Below, piece by piece: positions 7,999 to 15,585 of a stretch of DNA of 64,000 nt. Both the position numbers and the translations under genes were made by a program. Source of the DNA: Thermoproteota archaeon (GTDB lineage Archaea; Korarchaeota; Korarchaeia; Korarchaeales; Korarchaeaceae); NCBI GenBank assembly GCA_027491395.1, contig JAOZFI010000017.1:1-64000 (forward strand), read 5' to 3'. The stretch's first letter is position 1. Each line of letters begins with the position of its first letter. The notes beneath the pieces are model-generated. The model saw only the letters and a program-made list of their open reading frames with translations. It ran no database searches and was not told the DNA's origin.

Positions 7999-9659
7999 CC
8001 AACCCCACCTCCAGCACAGGCACAAGCGCAACTCACACATGCGCAAGCACATGCGCAGCTGACACAGGCGCAGCTGACTGATGCCGTTCTCCTAGCTCGA
8101 GGTCTGGAGGGGACTATGACCTCAGCGACTCTGTTGGCGAAGTCCTCTATGTTTCTGACAATATTAGAGGAGACCTCCTCGACCGATCTGGCGATGATAT
8201 CGGCGGCTTTCTCTATGTCCGGGATGACTGGGACATCTACCTTGCCACTAGGCGTCCCAGACGTATCAGGAGCTCTGGGAATCCTCGGAGTGGGGGGAAT
8301 CGAGGTCCATCTACCCCTAGGCCACCATATCCACACATCGTCCAGCGGATAGGGATAGGAGGTAAAGACTACCTTCCCCTTAGGACTCTTCAATGCCTTT
8401 CTCAAACTTCTCTCGAAATCAGGATCTGTCAACAGCCATGCAAGATTACTCTTGACGAGATCGAGCTTCTCCTCCAAGGGAGCATCCTCGATCATCTCCC
8501 ATATTGATCTCACCTTGCTGTCGTAGAAAGCGAGGGTCTCCCTCCTCGAGTATCCAGATAGCTCTCTCTCCACCCTCCTGTGTATGAGCTTGATTACCTT
8601 AACTAGGCAATCTTGGTCTAGAGATCCGTCCTCCATCACACAGTCCAAGAACCTCTTCTCATAGATCCTCAGGTCCCTCCTCGATCCCTCTAACCTCCTA
8701 AGTTTAAGTGGATCTAGGCTATCCACCGCCAAGAACCCCTTCTCCACCAAGCTGGCTATGAGAACTGCTAAAATTCGCCCGTAACTGAACTTGGCTCCCT
8801 CCAACTTGCGGAGGTAGGCCACTTCCGTTGGACTCATGTTCTTGTTCGGTCCCAAACTCTCCGCGAAGATCTCAGGGGCTTGATAGGGGAGCTTCTCTAT
8901 CCATGACTTGAATAACTTGACTATGGCCACGATGGAGATTATTATCGCTCCCAGAAACACGATCCCTATAATGAAGCTGAGGTAGTCCGGAATTCCGCCG
9001 CCCGCAGGTACCACCTTATCGACGTAGTCCCTTGGAAACGACACCCCTATCTCGAACTTGTAGTTGGGGGGGAGGTCCCTCCTCTCCCAGTAGAGGTATA
9101 TCCTGCCGTCATCCAGCGTCTGCAAGTTGTCGTAATCGGGCTGGTTTCTCACCTCCTCCTTGGAAACCCCAGGAGGTAGTATCACGAATACTTGGAGCAG
9201 CTTTACGGGAGCATTGAACCAGGAGGGTGTGAACATGAGGCCCGCATTGCCGGGGTTAGTCTCGTCCTCATATATGAAGTCCCTAAGCTCGACCTCCACC
9301 ACGTAAGTCCTGCTCTCCCCCGGGTCTATAGGCTCGCTGGGTCTCATCTTCACCGCGTAATATGAGTCCTCCCTTACCTCTTGGGCATCGATCTCAACGG
9401 TTTTTCCATTGGGAAAGATTTCCTTAGTCTCTAGCACGCTGAAAGATGGTGAGGGCATCCCTACTGATACATAGCGGGCTACCGTCCCCGACTTCACCCT
9501 CAGAGTGAGGTTGTACCTCAAGTACACCGTTCCAGAACGCTGTATATCAAGAACGACCTTTTCCCTTTCTATTTCATACACTATCTGACCGCTCGTATTT
9601 ATTAGAGGAATTATGAGCGCGGAGATAACGAGGAATAGTAGAATAAGCCTGAACCTCAT
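7995..9659 (-). CDS. DUF2207-like membrane protein with nine-cysteine C-terminal tail (putative radical SAM substrate)
   Basis: A 554-residue membrane protein. Residues 1-24 are a signal peptide. Residues 25-220 form an extracellular beta-rich domain of DUF2207 type. One membrane helix spans about 226-250 (YLSFIIGIVFLGAIIISIVAIVKLF). A cytoplasmic region follows, with an amphipathic helix at about 481-515. The extreme C-terminus has nine cysteines in 19 residues (530-548), pattern CACVSCACACACVSCACAC, then GGGVG. In relatives I know, this position holds a Gly-rich tail, so a Cys/Ala tail is striking and looks like the core of a ribosomally made, modified peptide fused to its carrier. The predicted topology puts the tail in the cytoplasm, where the coupled maturase could reach it. 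A TATA-like GTTAATATTCC about 25 bases upstream suggests a leaderless mRNA. Confidence 0.82.
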   Translation of the reverse strand: MRFRLILLFLVISALIIPLINTSGQIVYEIEREKVVLDIQRSGTVYLRYNLTLRVKSGTVARYVSVGMPSPSFSVLETKEIFPNGKTVEIDAQEVREDSYYAVKMRPSEPIDPGESRTYVVEVELRDFIYEDETNPGNAGLMFTPSWFNAPVKLLQVFVILPPGVSKEEVRNQPDYDNLQTLDDGRIYLYWERRDLPPNYKFEIGVSFPRDYVDKVVPAGGGIPDYLSFIIGIVFLGAIIISIVAIVKLFKSWIEKLPYQAPEIFAESLGPNKNMSPTEVAYLRKLEGAKFSYGRILAVLIASLVEKGFLAVDSLDPLKLRRLEGSRRDLRIYEKRFLDCVMEDGSLDQDCLVKVIKLIHRRVERELSGYSRRETLAFYDSKVRSIWEMIEDAPLEEKLDLVKSNLAWLLTDPDFERSLRKALKSPKGKVVFTSYPYPLDDVWIWWPRGRWTSIPPTPRIPRAPDTSGTPSGKVDVPVIPDIEKAADIIARSVEEVSSNIVRNIEDFANRVAEVIVPSRPRARRTASVSCACVSCACACACVSCACACAGGGVG

Positions 9660-9678
9660 CCTGACTTTGGGAGGGTCC

Positions 9679-9691
9679 GGAATATTAACTT
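9679..9691 (-). promoter_or_regulatory. TATA box of the Cys-tail/radical SAM/Sir2/GNAT operon
   Basis: On the minus strand AAGTTAATATTCC is centred about 25 bases before the ATG at 9659. This is the spacing expected for an archaeal TATA box driving a leaderless transcript. The 62-base gap is divergent and shared with the phosphoglucose isomerase gene. Confidence 0.5.
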
Positions 9692-9721
9692 GGCTCAGGT
9701 CCCTATTCTTTGGGAGCGCTG

Positions 9722-10447
9722 ATGATGATAGCCCCGGGCGTCGAGTACAGGGAAGGTGAAGGTGAACTCTTAGTCCAAGGTGAGAAGGTTATCCCCAGCG
9801 TGAGGAGGTTCTTCGACCTCCTCACGGTCTTGGAGGATCCCAGTGCCCTCAAGGAGGATGGCGACGCGTACTTAATGTACAGGGACCTCCCCCCTCTGAG
9901 AGCGAGATGGGTCCGGTTCGATGTAACGATAATCCCGCCTTGGATGGTCGGAAGGGAGTACGCTAAGACGAAGGGCCACTATCATATGCCTCCCTCGGCG
10001 GGCAGGCCCTCCTACCCTGAGATCTATCAGGTGCACTCCGGAAATGCGATTTACCTCCTCCAGAGGGCAGGTCCCTCGCTCAAGGAGATAGTGGATTTCA
10101 TAGTGGTGAGGGCATCACCGGGAGATGTAGTGGTCATACCACCGAATTACGGACATGTAACAGTTAATCCAGGCGAAGAGACGCTCGTCATGAGTAATCT
10201 GATCTACAGAGGGGTGGAGTCAGATTATGAATCGTATGAGAGGCTCAGAGGAGCTGCCTACTACTACACGATCGACGGATTCATCAGGAACAGATGTTAT
10301 TCCTCGGTACCAGAAATAAGAGAGGGTAAGCCGCTCTGGAGGTCTCAATCAATCGCGATCGATTTCTTAGAGGACGAGAGTTCCTTCTCATGGTTGAAGG
10401 ACGTTGACAGGGCATGCGAGGAGGGATTCCTCGGTGTTCGGTGTTGA
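9722..10447 (+). CDS. pgi: Cupin-type glucose-6-phosphate isomerase
   Basis: Interconverts glucose-6-phosphate and fructose-6-phosphate in the cytoplasm using a metal in a cupin barrel. This is the archaeal PGI family, unrelated to the common sugar-isomerase fold. Diagnostic segments are KGHYHMPP with paired metal-binding His residues, PEIYQVHSGNA with the Glu ligand, and VVIPPNYGHVTVNPG with the last His. I chose the ATG at 9722 because GGGAG lies five bases upstream; the track begins at an upstream TTG. The length of 241 residues is slightly longer than the roughly 190 of thermococcal enzymes because of a C-terminal extension (YESYERLRGAAYYYTIDGFIRN...). Confidence 0.85.
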   Translation: MMIAPGVEYREGEGELLVQGEKVIPSVRRFFDLLTVLEDPSALKEDGDAYLMYRDLPPLRARWVRFDVTIIPPWMVGREYAKTKGHYHMPPSAGRPSYPEIYQVHSGNAIYLLQRAGPSLKEIVDFIVVRASPGDVVVIPPNYGHVTVNPGEETLVMSNLIYRGVESDYESYERLRGAAYYYTIDGFIRNRCYSSVPEIREGKPLWRSQSIAIDFLEDESSFSWLKDVDRACEEGFLGVRC

Positions 10448-10508
10448 TCTCCGTGGAGAGGATCTAGTAACCTTCGTTTGGAATTTTCTAAATAGAGAAG
10501 GGGTGATC

Positions 10509-11069
10509 ATGGGGGAGAACGATGTCTTGGAGAGGGTAGCTGGTAAAGGGCTCCTGACATCCCAGAAGGTGACCACCTTCTCCTGCGAGGGACCCACCTA
10601 TGCAGTCCTGAAGTGCCCTTCCTGCGGTGCCAGCGACTTGGAAGAGATGGAGGCCTGGATTCACGTCCCCTGTGGATCGGTGACCTACGAGAAAGGTGTA
10701 TGCCCGAAATGCGGACCTGTTTCAGGTAAAGAACTGGTCTCAATAGGTCCCGTGTACAGGTGCAGATCCTGCGGGATGATAGTCACTTACCCCACGGTGG
10801 AGACCCCCTGCGGGCACCTCACCATTGACAGTTTCGTCATGTATAGATTGACCGAGGAGGGAAAGGACATCATAGGGAAGGTCAGGAGGGAGTTAGAGAG
10901 GCTGCCTGACCCCAAGATAGTCTTGGCTGACCTGAAGGTGACGAGAGTAGAAGCCCTCCTCCTAGATGGACCCACTGGCGTCATCTTGGGAACAAATGAC
11001 GAATATCAGAGGAGGAGAGAGCGGGAACTCTCCGAGCTTGGACTGAGGATCAGGATCTTGGAGATTTAG
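10509..11069 (+). CDS. Zinc-ribbon protein of unknown function
   Basis: A 186-residue cytoplasmic protein with at least two zinc-ribbon modules: CPSCG...CGSV...CPKCG and YRCRSCG...TPCGH. The C-terminal part (about 115-186) is charged and helical, then ends in a small alpha/beta segment (VEALLLDGPTGVILGT). I chose the ATG at 10509 with GAAGGGG upstream; the track start at 10404 lies inside the isomerase gene and has no domain support. The ribbon pattern resembles archaeal signalling output domains, but I cannot assign a family. It is convergent with aIF2-gamma and overlaps it by 4 bases. Confidence 0.7.
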   Translation: MGENDVLERVAGKGLLTSQKVTTFSCEGPTYAVLKCPSCGASDLEEMEAWIHVPCGSVTYEKGVCPKCGPVSGKELVSIGPVYRCRSCGMIVTYPTVETPCGHLTIDSFVMYRLTEEGKDIIGKVRRELERLPDPKIVLADLKVTRVEALLLDGPTGVILGTNDEYQRRRERELSELGLRIRILEI

Positions 11070-12337
11070 GAGGATGGTCTGTACTCCCTTCCTCCTCTGA
11101 TGTGCCCGTACCCTATGAGCCTCCACCTGTTGCCTATCCTAGACGAGATAGCGACCCTCTGGTTGAGCTCAGCCGTGGCGGGTATCCTCAGTAGGAGAGT
11201 CATCTCATCCTCGGGAGTCATGTCCCTGAGCACGGCCGGCACGGTAGCCGTGCCGACGTTCAGCTGTATGAACTCACCCTTGCTGGGTTTCTTGACCTTC
11301 ATCTCCTCCCTAGTACCCACTATCTTCTCGAAGAACTTGGCCTCCACATCCAGCTCAACCCAAGTGGGCGGCAGCTCCCCAGGCATCCCAACTACGTTGC
11401 CCACCATGTTGTCGGCTTTAGTGAGTGCCGGGTCTAAAAGAGTCCCTACACCTATGAGCCCTCCTGGGTAGGCCTCCTCCAAGGGAGTGTTCTCGCTCCT
11501 CAGGCTCACTATCTTGGTCGTGAGCGGGATGAACTTACCGGCCCTGTAGGCTCCGGGCCTTATCTCTATCTCATCGTTCACCCTGAACCTTCCTTGGATG
11601 ATAGTGCCTCCGAGCACGCCACCCACCAGCTTGTCTGGCCTCGTTCCCGGCTTGTTCACATCGAAGGACCTAGCCACGTACATTCTGGGGGGCTTGGTGG
11701 GATCCCTGGGCGGAGGCGTGAATCTCCTCACCATTTCCCTTATCAGATAGCTGATGTTCACCCCATGGAGAGCGGAGACGGGGATTATGGGTGGGATCTC
11801 ATTCAAGTAGCTCCTCAGAAACTCCACAATCTGCTCGTAATTCTTCAGAGCTTCCTCATCACTGACAAGCTCTATCTTAGTCTGAACCACTATGATCTGC
11901 TTGACATCCATTATCTTCAGGGCAACTAAGTGCTCCCTGGTTTGGGGCTGAGGGGCTGGCTCATTGGCTGCGATGACCAGCAAGGCTGCATCCATTAACG
12001 TGGATCCTGCTAGCATAGTGGCCATTAAGGTGTCGTGACCGGGACAGTCCACGAAGGAGACCTTCCTGAGGAGGACCGTCTCCCCTCCGTCTATGGGACA
12101 TCTCTCCATGGTGGTGTAGCACTTGGCATCATCTCCTTCGCATGACTTGCACTTCCTCAGATCGGCGTTGGCGTATCCCAGCTTTATTGTGATACCCCTC
12201 CTCAGCTCCTCGCTGTGTCTCTCGGGCCATATGCCCGTCAGAGCTTGAACTAAGGTGGACTTGCCATGATCCACATGACCAGCAGTCCCTATGTTCATCT
12301 CAGGCTGCAAGACGATCCTGTCGACTTCATTTCCCAT
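11066..12337 (-). CDS. eif2g: Translation initiation factor aIF2 subunit gamma
   Basis: GTPase subunit of the heterotrimer that delivers Met-tRNAi to the small ribosomal subunit. It has G1 GHVDHGKST, G3 DCPGH, the zinc-knuckle cysteines CKSCEGDDAKC...RCP, and the conserved C-terminal GNRWRLIGYGHIRGG. The length of 423 residues is normal. The G4 region reads VQTKIELV where most relatives have NKI(D/E), so the guanine-binding Asn appears to be replaced by Thr. The ATG is preceded by GGTGATCCA, and the gene follows S6e with a 10-base gap, a common archaeal pairing. Confidence 0.95.
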   Translation of the reverse strand: MGNEVDRIVLQPEMNIGTAGHVDHGKSTLVQALTGIWPERHSEELRRGITIKLGYANADLRKCKSCEGDDAKCYTTMERCPIDGGETVLLRKVSFVDCPGHDTLMATMLAGSTLMDAALLVIAANEPAPQPQTREHLVALKIMDVKQIIVVQTKIELVSDEEALKNYEQIVEFLRSYLNEIPPIIPVSALHGVNISYLIREMVRRFTPPPRDPTKPPRMYVARSFDVNKPGTRPDKLVGGVLGGTIIQGRFRVNDEIEIRPGAYRAGKFIPLTTKIVSLRSENTPLEEAYPGGLIGVGTLLDPALTKADNMVGNVVGMPGELPPTWVELDVEAKFFEKIVGTREEMKVKKPSKGEFIQLNVGTATVPAVLRDMTPEDEMTLLLRIPATAELNQRVAISSRIGNRWRLIGYGHIRGGREYRPSS

Positions 12338-12347
12338 TGGATCACCT

Positions 12348-12782
12348 TCAGGAGGCCTCGGCTTCCGCCTCCTCCTTCTTCAGCAATTCCTCTAAGGTTT
12401 TCTCCCCGATCTTAACGACTCTTAGGTTTATCTGCTTTATGGCATCGGAGATTATGGCGCCCCTCACTGTCTTAGCCCTCCTCTCTCCCCTCTTCCTAGG
12501 GTGGAACCCTGGTGGTGATGACAGAAGGACCTTCTTCTTTCCCGGTATCTGAAGCGAGGGATGCATCGGGAAGCCGTCCTTGTCGGTCCCACCGGTTATC
12601 TTGAACGTGTATCCTGGTAGGCCAAAGGCGTCTCCACTGATCTCCTCGCCTAGCCTTCTTCCCACGAAGAACCTGATATTATCCTTGGGCAGCTTAACGT
12701 GGAAGGTCTTACCAGTATTGGGATCGCCGATGTCGAGCACGAGGAACTCTTCCTCTACTCTTCTCCTTCTTCTCATCGCCAT
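12348..12782 (-). CDS. rps6e: 30S ribosomal protein S6e
   Basis: Small-subunit ribosomal protein of 144 residues. It has the diagnostic segments GEEISGDAFGLPGYTFKITGGTDKDGFPM and RRKTVRG-like RRAKTVRGAIISD. The Lys/Glu-rich end and the length are normal for archaea. The start could be this ATG or the one two codons later; both follow AAGGTGATTCC. It heads the operon with aIF2-gamma. A TATA box lies at 12819-12829. Confidence 0.95.
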   Translation of the reverse strand: MAMRRRRRVEEEFLVLDIGDPNTGKTFHVKLPKDNIRFFVGRRLGEEISGDAFGLPGYTFKITGGTDKDGFPMHPSLQIPGKKKVLLSSPPGFHPRKRGERRAKTVRGAIISDAIKQINLRVVKIGEKTLEELLKKEEAEAEAS

Positions 12783-12818
12783 GGAATGGAATCACCTTCC
12801 CGAAACTGACCACTTCAG

Positions 12819-12829
12819 TTATATAAGTT
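12819..12829 (-). promoter_or_regulatory. TATA box of the S6e-aIF2-gamma operon
   Basis: On the minus strand AACTTATATAA lies about 40 bases before the S6e ATG, a strong archaeal TATA match in an otherwise short 50-base gap after aIF5B. It puts the transcript start just upstream of the ribosome-binding sequence. Confidence 0.55.
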
Positions 12830-12832
12830 GAA

Positions 12833-14653
12833 CTACTCCGGGGAGCTGGCTCCCCGGGAGTATCTGATCCAGAGGATCCGCCTGTATAGCTCCTTTTCGT
12901 CGTCGCTCATCTTACTGAAGTATATGGAGCGGGCCTTATCGTCCTCAAACTCGGACACCTCAGTGTAAAGCTTCCTGCCCTCCTTGACATTCCTACCTAT
13001 TACTCCGCCCTTTATTGAGATGGCTACCCTCTGCCCAGCCTTAGCTTCGGGTACCCTGTTCCCCTCGTACTGGATGTCCAGTATGGTTCCGACCCTCCTC
13101 CCATTCTCGTTCATCAGGGGATAGCCGGGTCTTATCCTACCTCTAAGGACCTCAACTCCAACGATGGCAGGGTCGCTCCTCCTGAAAATGAAGTCCGGTA
13201 GAACTAAGATTTCAGCCGGGAATACAGCCTGTGAAAGTACTCTCTCCTCCTCCCTCCTCTTTAGCTCCTCCAAGTACTCTTTGAAGCTCTCAATTAGCCT
13301 GTAGATGATGACATCGGTGAATATGGGGATCTTCCTGTCCCCCGCCTCTCTCCTTGCGTCCTCCTTTATCTTCACGTTGAATGCCAGTATCACCGCAAAC
13401 TTCTCCTCCTTCTGCTTTATCACAGCTGCCTCGAACACATCCACTTTGGAGACATCGCCTATGTCGGCCCTCCTTATTGGTACGCCTTCCTTCTGGAGCT
13501 GAGCTATCAAGGCCTCCAGCGTGCCCAACGTGTCTGCCTTGACTATCACACCGATCTTGTCCGTTTTTATGATGATACGCTCTACCTCCTCCTGAACCTC
13601 CTTCTTGACCTCCTCTATCCTCTCCCTATCTCTAACCACATATAGGGGAGATCCGGCGAGCACCTCATCCAAATTAGGTGCGGAGATCATCACTCCAGCA
13701 GCTGCTGAGACCTCATCAACTCTCCTGAACTTCTTCGTTGCCCTCATCTCCTGGAGAGGCTCTGGAACTAGGAGCGCCCTCACCTTCGTCACGACGGGTC
13801 CATTCACACCAGCCACCACTATGGTGTCGTCTTTCCTGAGGACTCCGTCGTAGATTATGGCTGTCAGCACTGTACCCAGTCCCTGCTGCTGCTTGACCTC
13901 AAGTACTGTACCCCTTCCCTCCTCAGTGGTTATCTCCAGCCTGTCCAGCATGAACCTCTGCACGAGTCCTATGAGCATCGTTAAGAGGTCCGGAATGCCC
14001 TCCCCCGTCACCGCACTGGTCGGTACGATGGCGAAGGTCTTAGTGAAGTCTTGGATCCTATCGTACCTGTCGGCGTAGATCCCCAAGGTGGCCAGCTGAT
14101 CCACCACCCTGTAGAGCCTCTTCTCCAACTCGGCCAAAACGGAGGGTGGCTGCTCTCTCTCAGCCAAGATGAAAGGCCTGCCCTCCTCAGACTTCCAGCC
14201 GTACAGAGTGTCTATCTTGTTGAGCGCTATGACGAAGGGAACTTTCCTCTCCTTGAGTATGTTTATGGACTCAATGGTCTGGGGCTGCACCCCCCCGTTT
14301 ATGTCTATCACTAGGATGGCTATGTCCGCTACAGAACCACCCCTCCTCCTCAGGTTGGAGAATACCTCGTGTCCGGGCAGGTCTATGAAGAGCAAACCTC
14401 CGGTCTTTATCTCGAACTTAAGGTTGAGGGCTCTCATCACGGGCTCGCATATCTCGTAGATCACATCGGTAGGTATCTCGGAAGCCCCCACATGCTGGGT
14501 TATCGAGCCCGGCTCCTTAGCCGCCACCCTGGTCCTCCTGATGTAGTCCAGAAGGGTGGTCTTACCCGAATCCACGTGGCCTAGAACAGATACTAGGGGC
14601 TGCCTGTACCTCTTCTCCTTATCCCCCTTATCCTTACCGTCCTTCTTGGGCAA
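12833..14653 (-). CDS. infB: Translation initiation factor aIF5B (IF-2 homologue)
   Basis: GTPase that promotes ribosomal subunit joining. Residues about 20-230 are the GTPase domain with GHVDSGKTT, DLPGHE and NKID. The long linker helix and C-terminal barrel region (DVIIYRLIESFKEYLEELKRREEE...ILVLPDFIFRRSDPAIVGVEVL) follow. The length of 606 residues is typical for archaea, and no intein is inserted. It lies 30 bases after L24e. Confidence 0.96.
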   Translation of the reverse strand: MPKKDGKDKGDKEKRYRQPLVSVLGHVDSGKTTLLDYIRRTRVAAKEPGSITQHVGASEIPTDVIYEICEPVMRALNLKFEIKTGGLLFIDLPGHEVFSNLRRRGGSVADIAILVIDINGGVQPQTIESINILKERKVPFVIALNKIDTLYGWKSEEGRPFILAEREQPPSVLAELEKRLYRVVDQLATLGIYADRYDRIQDFTKTFAIVPTSAVTGEGIPDLLTMLIGLVQRFMLDRLEITTEEGRGTVLEVKQQQGLGTVLTAIIYDGVLRKDDTIVVAGVNGPVVTKVRALLVPEPLQEMRATKKFRRVDEVSAAAGVMISAPNLDEVLAGSPLYVVRDRERIEEVKKEVQEEVERIIIKTDKIGVIVKADTLGTLEALIAQLQKEGVPIRRADIGDVSKVDVFEAAVIKQKEEKFAVILAFNVKIKEDARREAGDRKIPIFTDVIIYRLIESFKEYLEELKRREEERVLSQAVFPAEILVLPDFIFRRSDPAIVGVEVLRGRIRPGYPLMNENGRRVGTILDIQYEGNRVPEAKAGQRVAISIKGGVIGRNVKEGRKLYTEVSEFEDDKARSIYFSKMSDDEKELYRRILWIRYSRGASSPE

Positions 14654-14683
14654 TTAGAGTCACCGTGGGATAGAAGGAGGGTT

Positions 14684-14878
14684 CTACTTCCCCTCCTTCT
14701 TGGGCTTCTTCCTGACCCACTTAACTTTCTTGGGGTTCCTACCCAGTTTGAGGTAGTTCTTGGCGCACTTGGAGGAACAGAAGTATAGGATGGTACCGTC
14801 GGCCTTCACGTACATCCAGCCGTGTCCGGGCTCGACATCGCTACCGCAGAACGCACACTTCTTCAGCAGTATGGACAT
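14684..14878 (-). CDS. rpl24e: 50S ribosomal protein L24e
   Basis: Zinc-binding large-subunit protein of 64 residues. Its CxxC...CxxxC site is [16 protein letters not shown]...FCSSKCAKN, followed by a basic tail. The ATG follows GGTGATAGA. It sits in the conserved cluster L7Ae-S28e-L24e-aIF5B, just 4 bases after S28e. Confidence 0.96.
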   Translation of the reverse strand: MSILLKKCAFCGSDVEPGHGWMYVKADGTILYFCSSKCAKNYLKLGRNPKKVKWVRKKPKKEGK

Positions 14879-14882
14879 TCTA

Positions 14883-15101
14883 TCACCTCGGCTTCAGCTT
14901 CCTAGCCTCCATCTCGGTCTCTCTAAGGATTAGTATGTCCCCTATCCTAACTGGGCCCTTGACGTTCCTAGTCAGTACCCTTCCCCTGTCCTTCCCGACG
15001 AGGATCTTGGCTCTGACCTGTATGACATCTCCAGCTACGCCCGTGCGGCCTATTATCTCGACTACCTCGGCCGGGTATCCCTTGTCCGCCTCTTGGGACA
15101 T
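14883..15101 (-). CDS. rps28e: 30S ribosomal protein S28e
   Basis: Small-subunit protein of 72 residues with the OB-fold sequence [24 protein letters not shown]...[18 protein letters not shown] and the invariant end [13 protein letters not shown]. The ATG follows GGTGATTGA. It belongs to the L7Ae-S28e-L24e-aIF5B cluster. Confidence 0.97.
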   Translation of the reverse strand: MSQEADKGYPAEVVEIIGRTGVAGDVIQVRAKILVGKDRGRVLTRNVKGPVRIGDILILRETEMEARKLKPR

Positions 15102-15144
15102 TCAATCACCTTCAGAAAGGAGTGGGGTGAGCATGTTTTTTAAA

Positions 15145-15543
15145 CTACTCGGTTCCTCCAGTCCCCCTGACCTCCTTTATCTTCTCTATGAGTGCTTCCA
15201 AGAGGCTCTTGGCCTGCCCGGCATCCACCACAGCGACTGAGGATGCGGGAACTTCTATACCAGCGGCCTTTCCCAATTCCTCCTTGCTCGGGACGTAGGC
15301 GTAGGGGACCCCCTTGTCGTCGCACAGCAGCGGCAGGTGAGCCACTATCTCAGGGGGATTCACGTCCTCAGCTATGACCACGAAGAGGGCCTCACCCCTC
15401 TCCACAGCCTTAGTGGTCTCGTTGACGCCCTTCCTGACCTTACCACCAGTCTCCCTAGCGGTCTGAACTAACTCGAGTATCTTGGGAACGAGGTCATCAG
15501 GGACCTCAAACTTCACATAGAAGGGTTTGTCCTGAGCCGTCAT
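15145..15543 (-). CDS. rpl7ae: Ribosomal protein L7Ae, K-turn RNA-binding protein
   Basis: Binds kink-turns in rRNA and also in box C/D and H/ACA guide RNAs, so it should act on the sRNA found at 24577-24646. The diagnostic core is [34 protein letters not shown] followed by [16 protein letters not shown]. The length of 132 residues is slightly above average. It heads the ribosomal cluster. The TATA box is at 15573-15585. Confidence 0.97.
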   Translation of the reverse strand: MTAQDKPFYVKFEVPDDLVPKILELVQTARETGGKVRKGVNETTKAVERGEALFVVIAEDVNPPEIVAHLPLLCDDKGVPYAYVPSKEELGKAAGIEVPASSVAVVDAGQAKSLLEALIEKIKEVRGTGGTE

Positions 15544-15572
15544 CCTTCATTCCCCAGAGGAGGCCGGGGAGT

Positions 15573-15585
15573 GTCATATAAAAAT
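15573..15585 (-). promoter_or_regulatory. TATA box of the L7Ae cluster
   Basis: On the minus strand TTTTTATATGAC lies 30-42 bases before the L7Ae ATG, overlapping the last codons of the isopentenyl-diphosphate isomerase gene. The match and spacing are good for an archaeal promoter. Confidence 0.55.
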
